A DNA stretch of 64,000 bases from an uncultured Rhodobacterales bacterium (GCA_903873585.1 CAIQOV010000006.1:1-64000); one strand, 5' to 3'; shown: positions 41,057 through 49,888, numbered from the stretch's first letter. Translations and numbers: made by a program. Notes: generated from the letters alone by a model not told the origin.

Positions 41057-43091
41057 CCTGATCATGGGCCAGCAGGGCCGCGCCCATCGCCGCACTCATG
41101 TGAATTTTCGACTCGTTGGCCGACAGCGCCAAGCGGCGCGCTTCTGATACGCATTCGCCCAGAATTTCATAGACAAACCGTTTGCGCCCCACGATGCCTG
41201 CATCCACCTCGCCATTTGACAAGCCGATGCTCAGCGTCAGGTGCAAGCCCTTGGCTTCGTTGAAGCGGCGCAGGATGCTTTGAATCTCGTCGGCAAAGGC
41301 GGCAGCGCGCTGGCGGTGATCAAGGCGCGGCGTCGACAGGCCACAGGCGGCAAGATAGGCGTCGCCGATGGTTTTGACCTTTTCCACCCCGTGGCGTTCT
41401 GCGGATTCGTCGAACAGGTCGATCAATTCGTTCAACAGGCGGATGATGTCATTGGCCGAATGATCGCGCTGGATCACATCCAGCCCCACGATCACGGCAT
41501 AGATGATGCTGACGTTTTCAAATGTGTCGGCCACAATCAACTCGCCGCCATTGAAACGGTCGGCCACGGTGTCGGGCAACACATTGCGCAGCAGTTTTTC
41601 ATATTCTGCGGTCTTGGATTCAATAATCCCGTTGCGCCGCACGATTTCTGACAACATCCCGTTAAAAGCCGTGGCAAGGGTGGCGAATTCATCGTTGCCT
41701 TTGACTGCCACCTTGAACTGCGTGTCGCCCGATTTCAGCCGTTCAACCCCCAGTTGCAGGCGCAGCAAGGGGCTGACAAAGGCGCGGGCAGAGATAAGGG
41801 CGAAGATCGTGATCGCCATGGCAATCGCCCCCGTGGCAATCAAAATCACGCGGCGCAGATCATGCAGCGGCCCAAGCGCTTCGGCCACGTCTTTTTCTGC
41901 TATAATCGCCCAGCGGTGGCCGCCAAAATCAATCGGCGCATAGGCGGACAGAACCTCTATCCCGCGATAATCGCGGATCGTATCCGCACCCGTTTCGCCA
42001 CTTTGCGCCCGTTCCACGGCAAGCGTGGCGAAATGCTGGTTCAAAACCGAATGGCCGGATCGGTCGATGGCCGCTATTTCAGCAGGTTCCACCCCTAGTT
42101 TAGCAAGCTGGTCCATATACCCCGCTTTGTCTTCGATCAGGAACCGGCTGTCAGAGCGCGCATAGCCGTCACCGCCCACCAGATAGACTTCGCCTGAGGT
42201 GCCCAAGCCTTCGTTGATCCAATCACCGCCAGAGGTGAGGGCGGCGTTCATCTCGTCAATCGACACTTGCCCGACGATGATGCCAACCCGATTTCCGTTC
42301 TGAAAAACCGGAGCCGCCAAGAAGGCCGCAGGCGCGCCGAAAGACGGGCCGTAATGGTCAAAATCGACAAAAACCACGCCGTTTTGATCGGCAGGCGCAT
42401 CGCGCACTGTGCGGAAAGCTTGTGCGAGACCAGAGTTGCGATAGGGCCCATTGGTCAGGTTCGTGGCGAAATCTATTTCTTTTTCAACGGTATATAAAAC
42501 ATCGCCCGTTTGATCGTCGATCAGGAAGATGTCGTAGAGTTTCAACTGCCGCATCATATCCAGAAAATGCGCGTGATAGGTTTTGTGAACCGCATCATAG
42601 GCATCTGGCGTGGCAGACGGGCCTTCATAAAGATCGCGCTTGCCTTGCGGGTTGGGGTTGTTCGCGATGTAGCGCTGTTGCAAGCGCAACCCTTGGGCGT
42701 CTGTCGGCAGCAATGTATCGGCTGACAGGGGCCGCCCCGCCTCGGGCAGTTGGGGCAGGATATCGGTTTGGTAAAAAGCCGTCAGATCGGCCAATTCTGC
42801 CGCCGCAGGTTGTGCAGCCAGGGCCGCCACGGCGGTGCGAAACGCGGGCAGGGCTACTTGTACCTGCCCTTGGGCCGCCAAAACCGCAAAGGCGCGTTCT
42901 TGGGAATCAAGATAGCGGATAATGTCAGCCTTCTTGGTTTCGCGCACCGCTAAAAGCTGGTCCCAAACCGCTGCGCGCAAAGCCTGATCCGACCGCACAT
43001 ACCCGATGGAACTGATGGCCAAAGCCGCAGCCAGCCCGCTGACCATCAAAAGCAGCAGCAGTTTGGAGCGTATTGAAAGCAGACTGGCCAT
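41037..43091 (-). CDS. Cache-HAMP-class III cyclase-type receptor with altered catalytic residues
   Basis: The protein has 684 residues from ATG 43091 (GAGGA upstream). A membrane anchor is at ~8-28, followed by a large periplasmic dCache-like sensor (~30-365) with a PYRNSGLAQAFR strand and VGQVSIDEMNAAL, then a second membrane segment, a HAMP linker and the cyclase domain (~520-680). The second metal Asp577 in KTIGDAYLA is kept. The first metal Asp is Val533 (YAVIVGL instead of FADIVGF, codon 41493-41495), and the transition-state Asn is Ser649 (GECVSEARRL). Activity as a normal cyclase is doubtful. It overlaps the cNMP-channel gene, its presumed partner. Confidence 0.82.
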   Translation of the reverse strand: MASLLSIRSKLLLLLMVSGLAAALAISSIGYVRSDQALRAAVWDQLLAVRETKKADIIRYLDSQERAFAVLAAQGQVQVALPAFRTAVAALAAQPAAAELADLTAFYQTDILPQLPEAGRPLSADTLLPTDAQGLRLQQRYIANNPNPQGKRDLYEGPSATPDAYDAVHKTYHAHFLDMMRQLKLYDIFLIDDQTGDVLYTVEKEIDFATNLTNGPYRNSGLAQAFRTVRDAPADQNGVVFVDFDHYGPSFGAPAAFLAAPVFQNGNRVGIIVGQVSIDEMNAALTSGGDWINEGLGTSGEVYLVGGDGYARSDSRFLIEDKAGYMDQLAKLGVEPAEIAAIDRSGHSVLNQHFATLAVERAQSGETGADTIRDYRGIEVLSAYAPIDFGGHRWAIIAEKDVAEALGPLHDLRRVILIATGAIAMAITIFALISARAFVSPLLRLQLGVERLKSGDTQFKVAVKGNDEFATLATAFNGMLSEIVRRNGIIESKTAEYEKLLRNVLPDTVADRFNGGELIVADTFENVSIIYAVIVGLDVIQRDHSANDIIRLLNELIDLFDESAERHGVEKVKTIGDAYLAACGLSTPRLDHRQRAAAFADEIQSILRRFNEAKGLHLTLSIGLSNGEVDAGIVGRKRFVYEILGECVSEARRLALSANESKIHMSAAMGAALLAHDQDEAKRG

Positions 43092-43359
43092 AGTATCCTC
43101 ACACATCAGCCCATTCGGGCAGCTCGAACCTTAATTCGCCCTGTCGTTACGACAGATGCGCTGAAGTTTCCAGATCATTGCAGCTTCAGGTAATCATAGG
43201 CTCTGCGGCCCCTTCGGGGCCAAGCCATTTGCGCCACCAGCATCCGCGCACTTGCGCTGAAAACCGCCAAGCCCGCCGCAGGCTGATCCACGGCAACGTG
43301 GGCGCTGGATGATGGGCGCATCACTTTGGCATCTAAGCAAGCAACCCGAAAGGTGCCCC

Positions 43360-43755
43360 ATGACCAAATCGCAAACCGCCCTTGAAATGACCCGTCACGA
43401 CGCGCAGGAACTGCACAAGAAGATCAGCGCCAACATCGCGCAGGCGCAGCACGCCACTTGGGTCGATGTAAAGGCCGTGCAGGCCGATATGGCCGCCTTG
43501 GGTGCCAAGATGCAAACCTTGGCGGCTGATCAGGCCGACGATGTAAAGACCGGCATCAAGGCCGCCATGGCCAAACTTGCCGCCGCGGGGCATCTGGTTG
43601 AAGATAAGGCCGCAGCCACCAAAGACGGCGTCAAACACGCCAATGCCGCGATGCTCGACAGCGCGCATAACGCCGCCCAAAGCCTTAGCACCGCCATCGC
43701 CGCCGCCCGCAGCAGTCTGGCCCATGCGATTGAACCCCAGAAGGTGGGCGCATGA
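43360..43755 (+). CDS. Small coiled-coil, alanine-rich protein
   Basis: The protein has 131 residues from ATG 43360 with AAAGGTG upstream. It is almost entirely helical by composition: long runs of Ala, Lys and Asp with heptad-like spacing (QAQHATWVDVKAVQADMAAL, then AAMAKLAAAGHLVEDKAAATK), resembling phasin or LEA-like proteins. It has no signal peptide or catalytic motif. Its stop overlaps the next start by four bases. Function is not recognised; a stabiliser or surface-binding protein is possible. Confidence 0.7.
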   Translation: MTKSQTALEMTRHDAQELHKKISANIAQAQHATWVDVKAVQADMAALGAKMQTLAADQADDVKTGIKAAMAKLAAAGHLVEDKAAATKDGVKHANAAMLDSAHNAAQSLSTAIAAARSSLAHAIEPQKVGA

Positions 43756-44324
43756 ACACCTATATCGCGGTTGTCTTTGCGTCTGACGACAAGGCCCATC
43801 AGGCGTTGCGCAAGCTTTGGGCGCTGGATGACGAAGGGGATCTGACCGTTCACGGCGCGGCTGTCGTGCAGCGGGATGCGCACGGCCATATCCATGTTGC
43901 CGATGCCAGCAACGATCTTGGCATGCGCACGGCAATCGGTGTCGGCCTTGGCGCGCTTTTGGGGCTGATCGCGGGGCCGGTTGGCGTGGCCGCCGGTATT
44001 GCGGGGGCGGCGGCGATTTCCGTTGGGGCTGCGACGGGGGTCGGGGCTTTGGCGGGCGGCGCGCTGGGTGTGACGGCGGATGCCTTGAATGAAACGCGGC
44101 GCGAAACTGCGGCGGAAGAGGCGTTTCTGACGCTAAGGCACGGCCAATCCGCCGTGGTGGCCGAGATTTCCGAAAGCTCGATCTTGGTTTTGAACGAGGC
44201 GATGAAAGCCCTTGGCGGGACCATCTTTCGGCGCACGAATGACCCGTCGACCAACGCGGCCTTCGGCGCAAGTTACTATAATACCTATCTTTATCCCTAC
44301 TACTACGAACCGATCTACGGCTGA
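43752..44324 (+). CDS. DUF1269-type membrane protein with tyrosine-rich tail
   Basis: The 190-residue protein opens MNTYIAVVFASDDKAHQAL, as in DUF1269 proteins. Its centre (residues ~57-105) is a glycine/alanine-rich hydrophobic hairpin (GVGLGALLGLIAGPVGVAAG), and a globular C-terminal part follows (AVVAEISESSILVLNEAMK). The last 18 residues contain eight tyrosines, which is unusual. It is ATGA-coupled to the coiled-coil gene and probably part of the same stress-related membrane complex. Confidence 0.75.
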   Translation: MNTYIAVVFASDDKAHQALRKLWALDDEGDLTVHGAAVVQRDAHGHIHVADASNDLGMRTAIGVGLGALLGLIAGPVGVAAGIAGAAAISVGAATGVGALAGGALGVTADALNETRRETAAEEAFLTLRHGQSAVVAEISESSILVLNEAMKALGGTIFRRTNDPSTNAAFGASYYNTYLYPYYYEPIYG

Positions 44325-44408
44325 ATAGCCACGTTCGGTTGTGCTTTGCTGCAAGCGCCCGCGACTGGCGGGCACCCTAGCCAGGATCGGCCCCTAAAGG
44401 AATTTGCT

Positions 44409-44786
44409 ATGAAACGCCTGTCACTTTTCATCGCCACCACCGCGCTGGTTGCCGGTCTTGGTCTGACCACACCGCTGCTTGCCCAAACCACCACCAAGGT
44501 CATGCTGACAGCGGTTGATCCGGCGGTTCTAACCACCGCTTGGCGCGCAACCGACATCATCGGCGCGAAAGTCTATGACGACAACGGGCTAGAGATTGGC
44601 CAAGTGCAAGATCTGCTCGTCGCGGCAAACGGCGCGGTTCCGTTCGTGATCGTGACGAACATTCCCGCCTCGAAAGAGGCCGCGCGTGATGTTGTCGTTG
44701 CGGCATCCGACTTTGAACTGGTGGGCAAGAAATTAACGATGCACGGCGGCTCGGCTGCGGCCTTGCTGGGCTTGCCGATTTTTTGA
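44409..44786 (+). CDS. Secreted PRC-barrel domain protein
   Basis: The protein has 125 residues from ATG 44409 (AAAGGA upstream). The signal peptide starts MKRLSLFIATTALVAGLGL and is cleaved near LLAQ. The PRC-barrel is visible in ATDIIGAKVYDDNGLEIGQVQDLLV, then VPFVIVT and a terminal GGSAAALLGLPIF. Family members are binding or adaptor modules in the envelope. A strong terminator follows. Confidence 0.8.
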   Translation: MKRLSLFIATTALVAGLGLTTPLLAQTTTKVMLTAVDPAVLTTAWRATDIIGAKVYDDNGLEIGQVQDLLVAANGAVPFVIVTNIPASKEAARDVVVAASDFELVGKKLTMHGGSAAALLGLPIF

Positions 44787-44799
44787 TCAATCCAACATG

Positions 44800-44837
44800 A
44801 AAAAAGGCGGGCCAGAGACATCTGGCCCGCCTTTTTT
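44800..44837. terminator. Strong bidirectional intrinsic terminator
   Basis: The stem GGCGGGCCAGA / TCTGGCCCGCC (11 bp, loop GACA) is flanked by A6 on the left and T6 on the right, so it can stop transcription from both sides. It ends the 43360-44786 unit. Confidence 0.9.
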
Positions 44838-44998
44838 ATTGCCCCATACTTTGCCTGTCGCGGGTGCCTTGCACAGCCAAACACCCGCAAGAAACCCCCC
44901 GCTTGGTGGCCAACATGGCTCCCAAGCGCTCGCTCCATCGCCCAAGCAACGGTTTGCCCTAAAAACGGTGCAAAACCGGCGCTCTGGTGCGTAAAGCC

Positions 44999-45235
44999 CT
45001 ATTTGCGCCGCACAGAGTTGCCACCCGCCAGAATGCGGTTCAGCAGGGCTGCGACGGCCTTGTGCATCTCGGCCTGATCATCGTTTGCCGAAGCGTCAAG
45101 ATGCGCGGCTGCGGCGTCTTTTATGATGCCGACAATCTCTTTTTCCGGCAAGATGTTATGGTCATTCAGGGCCAACAGCAAAGACTCGCAGATCGCAAGG
45201 GCAGCGTTACCGGCCACATCGGGAACATAGTCCAT
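44999..45235 (-). CDS. Small hypothetical protein
   Basis: The 78-residue acidic/alanine-rich helical protein starts at ATG 45235 with AAAGG nine bases upstream (GTG 45244 possible). Segment ALAICESLLLALNDHNILPEKEIVGIIKDAA suggests a helical bundle. There is no membrane segment or motif. It is divergent from the Crp/Fnr gene and may be its target or a small stress protein. The family is not recognised. Confidence 0.65.
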   Translation of the reverse strand: MDYVPDVAGNAALAICESLLLALNDHNILPEKEIVGIIKDAAAAHLDASANDDQAEMHKAVAALLNRILAGGNSVRRK

Positions 45236-45324
45236 TGGGCGCACCTTTCATAGGGACGTGATCCGCCCCGCATGATGCATGGCATATCCTTAATCCACAC
45301 TTTATGATATCGCTATTATGATAC

Positions 45325-45342
45325 GATCTGCTGAGGCAGATC
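45325..45342. promoter_or_regulatory. Palindrome in the divergent gap before the Crp/Fnr gene
   Basis: GATCTGC and GCAGATC form perfect 7-bp arms around TGAG. It is a possible operator or leader hairpin about 90 bases before the regulator start; no classical FNR site is evident nearby. Confidence 0.35.
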
Positions 45343-45431
45343 AGCATGTGCCCCTGATCTGCGTGCTAAGGGCTTAATTATCCGGAAATGTACCCAAAGA
45401 TCCGAAAATTCGCCCGAAAGGATTTCAAGAA

Positions 45432-46163
45432 TTGACACCACAGCAAACACCCTTCGCTCTAAAGTTAAGCGCTTTCGTCGCTTTATCGGGCGAGGAACTC
45501 TCGGCGCTTGACCGTCTGCACGGGCGGCGCAAGAAGTTCGCGGCGGGGCGTGATATGGTGCATCAGGGGCAGATCAACCAACCGGCCTATATCCTCGCCT
45601 CGGGGTGGGTGTGTTCTTATAAACTTTTATCGGGGGGCGGGCGGCAGATCGTCGATTTCCAGATTCCGGGCGATTTTTTGGGCCTGCGCTCGGTTCTGTT
45701 TCGCACGGCGGATCATAACATTGAGCCCGTCACCCGCGTTGAAGCCTCTGAGGTGCTGCCGAGCGACCTGTTGGACACGTTTAGCCGGACGCCGCGTCTT
45801 GCGACCGCCGTGCTTTGGGCCGCATCGCGCGACGAGGCGATGGTGGTGGAACATCTGGTTGGAATCGGGCGGCGCGATGCCAAAGAGCGCACCGCGCATT
45901 TTCTGCTAGAACTTGGCGCGCGCTTGAAGCTGGTTCAGCTTAGCACGCCCCTTGGCTATGCCTGCCCGCTGTCGCAATATATGCTGGCCGATGCGATGGG
46001 GCTAAGTGCTGTGCACGTCAACCGCGTGCTGCGCGAGTTGCGCGATGATGGCTTGGTCACGTTCCAGCACGGCAAGGTGACGATCCACGACCTTGACGGC
46101 CTTGTCACACTTGCCGATTTTGACAAAAGCTATCTCGACCACGACGGGCCTTTGCTGAAGTGA
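45432..46163 (+). CDS. Crp/Fnr-family transcriptional regulator
   Basis: The 243-residue protein starts at TTG 45432, with GAAAGGA upstream. The N-terminal cyclic-nucleotide-type sensor contains ILASGWVCSYKLLSGGGRQIVDFQIPGDFLGLRSV; no FNR-type cysteine cluster is seen, so oxygen sensing by Fe-S is unlikely. The C-terminal winged helix is GLSAVHVNRVLRELRDDGLVTFQHGKVTI (~190-220). Such proteins in this order often control stress or microaerobic genes. It abuts the convergent SDR stop with no gap. Confidence 0.87.
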   Translation: MTPQQTPFALKLSAFVALSGEELSALDRLHGRRKKFAAGRDMVHQGQINQPAYILASGWVCSYKLLSGGGRQIVDFQIPGDFLGLRSVLFRTADHNIEPVTRVEASEVLPSDLLDTFSRTPRLATAVLWAASRDEAMVVEHLVGIGRRDAKERTAHFLLELGARLKLVQLSTPLGYACPLSQYMLADAMGLSAVHVNRVLRELRDDGLVTFQHGKVTIHDLDGLVTLADFDKSYLDHDGPLLK

Positions 46164-46940
46164 TCAGGCGGCGGTCATCCCGCCGTCTACGGTATAGGCC
46201 CCGCCGTTGATATAGCCCGCGTCATCGCTGGCCAGAAAGGCGACCAAGCCTGCCACCTCGGCCGGTGTGCCGTAGCGTTTCATCGGAATCGTTGCGGCAA
46301 AACCGTCATGCACCGCTTTGCCAGCGCCCGGGCTTGCCCCCTCTTCGATGGAAGCCATCATGCGGCTTTCGATCGGGCCGGGGTTGATGCAGTTGACCCT
46401 GATGCCCTTGCCCCCCCATTCCACCGCTGCCGCCCGCGTCAGCCCCAAGACGGCGTGTTTGCTGGCAACATAGGCGCAAAGCCCCGAAGACCCCGTTAGC
46501 CCCGCCACGCTGGATGAGTTGATGATACTGCCCTGACCGGCCTTGGCCATGACTGGAATAACCAGCTTCAGGCCCAAAAAGATGCCAACCACGTTCACCT
46601 CCATCACCTTGCGAAAGCCCTCGGTCGGAAAGGAAGGGATGGGGGCGACCGGCCCTTCGATGCCCGCGTTGTTGAAAAAGGCGTCGATGGCCCCAAAGGT
46701 CTTGACGGTTTGCGCCACCGCCGCCCCAAAACCCGCTTCGTCGGTGACGTCGGCGTGCAGCACCAGCAAGCGCTTGGCGTCTGGGATGGCTTTGTGCAGC
46801 GCGCGAAAGTCAGCGCTGGCCATGTCGATGGCGGCAATGCTGGCCCCGCGTGATGCCAGCAGGGTCGCCGCCGCCGTTCCGATCGCCCCCGCAGCACCGG
46901 TGATCAAGACGATCTTGCCTGTCATGGTCTGTGTCATCAT
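46164..46940 (-). CDS. Short-chain dehydrogenase/reductase
   Basis: The protein has 258 residues from ATG 46940 (AAAGGA just upstream; the next ATG 46937 is equally possible). The longer open frame upstream has no support. The nucleotide site reads VLITGAAGAIGTAAATLL, then NNAGIEGPVAP; the catalytic Ser lies in INSSSVAGLTG and Tyr/Lys in AYVASKHAVLGL. The C terminus DDAGYINGGAYTVDGGMTAA is the usual classical SDR ending. NAD(P)-dependent oxidoreductase; the substrate is unknown. Confidence 0.88.
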   Translation of the reverse strand: MMTQTMTGKIVLITGAAGAIGTAAATLLASRGASIAAIDMASADFRALHKAIPDAKRLLVLHADVTDEAGFGAAVAQTVKTFGAIDAFFNNAGIEGPVAPIPSFPTEGFRKVMEVNVVGIFLGLKLVIPVMAKAGQGSIINSSSVAGLTGSSGLCAYVASKHAVLGLTRAAAVEWGGKGIRVNCINPGPIESRMMASIEEGASPGAGKAVHDGFAATIPMKRYGTPAEVAGLVAFLASDDAGYINGGAYTVDGGMTAA

Positions 46941-47315
46941 CGTTCCTTTGATGTGCAAATTGCGGATTGGCACCGCGAAAAAGCTTGGCCCCCCGCCGCG
47001 CAAGACGCGGGAAAACGCCGACAGCGGGGGGCATTGCAACCGTGGAAACAGATCTTTCCAAGGTCTGGCTAACCTTGAACGGTCCAAGGCTGGCGCGCAC
47101 TTGTGCAGGTTGGTGTTTGGCCACAATCGCCCGACTTTTACGCCCAAACAGCGATCTTTCTGTTGCCTGCCCGCCAAGACAGCTTGCCATCACAGGCCAC
47201 GGGCTCATCCGATTTGCAGCGGTGGCGGAATGCAGGTCAACGGGCTGACACAGGTCAAAGCCAAGCCCCGCGCGCTGTGGCTTTGTGGCGCTGCACCCCG
47301 ACCTTAGGAACCCCC
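46941..47315. other. Divergent intergenic region between SDR and P-type ATPase genes
   Basis: No gene is supported in these 375 bases. It contains a long-range inverted repeat CCCCCCGC (46989-46996) / GCGGGGGG (47024-47031) near the SDR side. Promoters for both genes must lie here, but I could not define them. Confidence 0.45.
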
Positions 47316-49787
47316 ATGACCCAAAAGCTTGGCCTAACCGCTGCGCAAGCCGCCGCCCGCTTAGCGCGCGAAGGCTTTAACGAGCTGCCCCGCGCCCGCC
47401 GCCGCTCGCCCCTGCGCATTGTGGTCGAGGTTTTGCGCGAACCGATGCTGGCGTTGTTGCTTGCGGGCGGGGTGGTTTACTTGGCTTTGGGCAACCGCGA
47501 AGAGGCACTGATCCTTTTGGCCTTCGCCTGCCTGTCGGTGGGCATCACCGTGGTGCAAGAAGCCCGCACCGAACGCGTGCTAGAGGCGTTGCGCGATCTC
47601 ACCAGCCCGCGCGCCTTGGTGATCAGGGGTGGCGAAAGGCTGCGCATTGCAGGGCGCGATGTGGCGCGCGGTGATCTGATCGTGCTGTCGGAAGGCGACC
47701 GCGTGCCCGCCGATGCTTTGGTGTTAGAGGCGACTGCCCTTTCCGCCGACGAATCCCTGTTGACGGGGGAAGCTGTGCCGGTGCGCAAAGTCGCAGGTAG
47801 TGCCACCAAAGCCCGCCCGGGTGGCGAGGACCAGACCACGGTGTTTTCGGGCAGTTTGATCGTGCAAGGTTCGGCACTGGCTTTGGTGACCGCCACAGGG
47901 CCTGCCTCAGAAATCGGCAAGATCGGCACATCCTTGGGCCAACTGGAAACCGAGACGCCCCACCTGCAACGCCAGATGCGCAAACTGGTGATTGTGTTTG
48001 CCGGTGTCGGGGTGGCGGTCAGCTTGGCGGTGGTGGTGCTATACGGCCTGCTGCGCGGCGGGTGGTTAGAGGGGATCTTGGCCGGCATCGCGATTGGCAT
48101 GTCGATGCTGCCCGAAGAGTTTCCGATGGTGCTGGCTGTTTTCATGGCGATGGGGGCTTGGCGCATTTCCAAGGTGCGGGTGCTGACCCGCCGCGCCTCG
48201 GCCATTGAAACGCTGGGGTCGGCGAGTGTGCTGTGCACCGACAAGACCGGAACGCTCACCGAAAACCGCATGACGATTGCGCAATTGTGGCTGCCCGATG
48301 GGTCAGCGCACGCGGTTGGGGCGGCCTTGCCCGATCCGTTTCGCGAACTGGCGGCAGCGGGGGTGATGGCTTGCGCCCCCAAGCCGTTTGATCCGATGGA
48401 ACAGGCGTTCCACGCCTTGGCCAAGGCCGATCTGCGCAGCGGTGAAACCTTGCCCAGCGCGGGGCAGACCTTGGCGCACAGCTACAGCCTGTCGCCTGCG
48501 CTGCTGGCCATGTCGCAAGCGTGGGGCACATCGGCCACGGGTTTTCGCATTGCCGCCAAAGGCGCGCCCGAGGCGATGGCCGATCTGTGTAAGCTTGACG
48601 CCCAATCCCAAGCCGGCGTCACCGCGCGGGTCGATCAGATGGCCAGCGCGGGCCTGCGGGTGTTGGGCGTGGCCGAGGCCGCCCATTCCGGCCCGCTGCC
48701 GCCCAGCCAACGCGACTTTGCCTTTCGCTTTTTGGGATTGGTCGGGCTGGCCGACCCGCTGCGCGCCTCGGTTCGCGATGCTGTCGCGCAATGCCGCAGC
48801 GCGGGCATTCGGGTGATCATGATCACCGGCGATTACCCCACCACCGCGCGCACCATCGCAGCCCAAGCGGGGCTGGAAGGCGAACGTGTTATCACAGGGC
48901 CAGAACTTGCCGCCCTGTCAGACGCCGATCTGGCCCGTGCTGTCAAAGATGTCACCATCTTTGCCCGTATCATGCCCGAACAAAAGCTGCGCATCGTCAC
49001 CGCGCTCAAATCTGGCGGCGCTGTGGTGGCCATGACGGGTGACGGGGTGAATGATGCGCCCTCGCTGAAAGCTGCGCATATCGGCGTGGCCATGGGCGGT
49101 CGCGGCACCGATGTCGCGCGCGAGGCTGCTAGCATTGTGCTGCTGGATGACGATTTCGGCTCTATCGTCACCACGATACGGCTGGGGCGGCGCATCTATG
49201 ACAATCTGCGCAAAGCGATGAGCTTTATCTTGGCCGTCCACGTTCCCATCGCGGGCCTTGCTTTGATGCCTTTGCTGTTTGGTATGCCCATCCTGTTTGG
49301 CCCCGTTCACATCGCCTTTCTGGAAATGGTGATCGACCCAGTGTGTTCGCTGGTGTTTGAAGCCGAAACCGAGGAAGACGGCATCATGACCCGCCCACCG
49401 CGCCCGCCAAACGAGGCGCTGTTTTCCGGCCCGACCATCGTGTGGAGCTTGCTGCAAGGCGCGCTGGTGCTGGGGGTCAGCGGTTCGATCTTTGCGCTGG
49501 CGCCGTCTTATGGCCTGTCAGCCGATCAGGTGCGCGGGCTGACCTTTGCCACGTTGATCTTGGGGATTGTGGCGCTGATCTTGGTGGATCGGTCGCGCTC
49601 TGCCTCGATCTTCACGGCGATCTTGCGCCCCAACCGCGCCTTGGCCATCGTTTTGCTGATCGTGGCTGCGATGCTGGCTGTGGTTTTGCTTTGGCCGCCC
49701 GCTTTGGAAATGTTCGGCTTTGCGCCGCTTAACCTGCGGCTTTGGCTGTGCCACCGATTGCCGGCCTTGCCGTGCTGGCGGCGCTAG
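47316..49787 (+). CDS. Cation-transporting P-type ATPase (P2-like), apparent C-terminal frameshift
   Basis: The protein has 823 residues from ATG 47316 (AGGAA upstream). N-terminal cation-ATPase region: LTAAQAAARLAREGFNELP; actuator LSADESLLTGEAVP; phosphorylation site CTDKTGTLTENRM; hinge VAMTGDGVNDAPSLKAAHIGVAMG; about ten membrane segments. The M4 ion-site motif is PEEFP instead of PEGLP, and M6 reads FLEMVIDPVCS, so the ion is not safely calcium. The last ~17 residues are atypical: a one-base shift near 49735 opens a frame to 49888 with a good terminal membrane segment. Confidence 0.85.
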   Translation: MTQKLGLTAAQAAARLAREGFNELPRARRRSPLRIVVEVLREPMLALLLAGGVVYLALGNREEALILLAFACLSVGITVVQEARTERVLEALRDLTSPRALVIRGGERLRIAGRDVARGDLIVLSEGDRVPADALVLEATALSADESLLTGEAVPVRKVAGSATKARPGGEDQTTVFSGSLIVQGSALALVTATGPASEIGKIGTSLGQLETETPHLQRQMRKLVIVFAGVGVAVSLAVVVLYGLLRGGWLEGILAGIAIGMSMLPEEFPMVLAVFMAMGAWRISKVRVLTRRASAIETLGSASVLCTDKTGTLTENRMTIAQLWLPDGSAHAVGAALPDPFRELAAAGVMACAPKPFDPMEQAFHALAKADLRSGETLPSAGQTLAHSYSLSPALLAMSQAWGTSATGFRIAAKGAPEAMADLCKLDAQSQAGVTARVDQMASAGLRVLGVAEAAHSGPLPPSQRDFAFRFLGLVGLADPLRASVRDAVAQCRSAGIRVIMITGDYPTTARTIAAQAGLEGERVITGPELAALSDADLARAVKDVTIFARIMPEQKLRIVTALKSGGAVVAMTGDGVNDAPSLKAAHIGVAMGGRGTDVAREAASIVLLDDDFGSIVTTIRLGRRIYDNLRKAMSFILAVHVPIAGLALMPLLFGMPILFGPVHIAFLEMVIDPVCSLVFEAETEEDGIMTRPPRPPNEALFSGPTIVWSLLQGALVLGVSGSIFALAPSYGLSADQVRGLTFATLILGIVALILVDRSRSASIFTAILRPNRALAIVLLIVAAMLAVVLLWPPALEMFGFAPLNLRLWLCHRLPALPCWRR

Positions 49788-49888
49788 AGACGCTTAAGCC
49801 CCTTTGGCGCTGGGCGTTGGTTTGGTCAGCGCGGCGCAAAGTCATGGCCGCGCAAAAGGCCGCCGCCGCTAATTCCACACCGCGCTGA
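49738..49888 (+). pseudogene. Displaced C-terminal coding segment of the P-type ATPase
   Basis: In the next frame the sequence reads ALAVPPIAGLAVLAALETL followed by KPLWRWALVWSARRK and stops at 49886-49888. It gives a hydrophobic segment and basic tail expected at the end of such ATPases. A lost G in the run CGG(G)CTTTGG around 49735 would explain the split. Either a real mutation or a base-call error. Confidence 0.5.

Noticed and set aside
43207-43221. GGCCCC-TTC-GGGGCC hairpin upstream of the coiled-coil gene
   Set aside because: The stem is short and has no T-tract on either side, so there is no basis to call it a terminator or operator.
46941-47177. N-terminal extension of the SDR frame
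   Set aside because: The Rossmann motif starts right after ATG 46940, which has AAAGGA in front; the extension has no similarity to SDR leaders.
47103-47315. N-terminal extension of the P-type ATPase frame
   Set aside because: ATG 47316 has AGGAA upstream and opens the conserved N-terminal ATPase region; upstream sequence looks non-coding.
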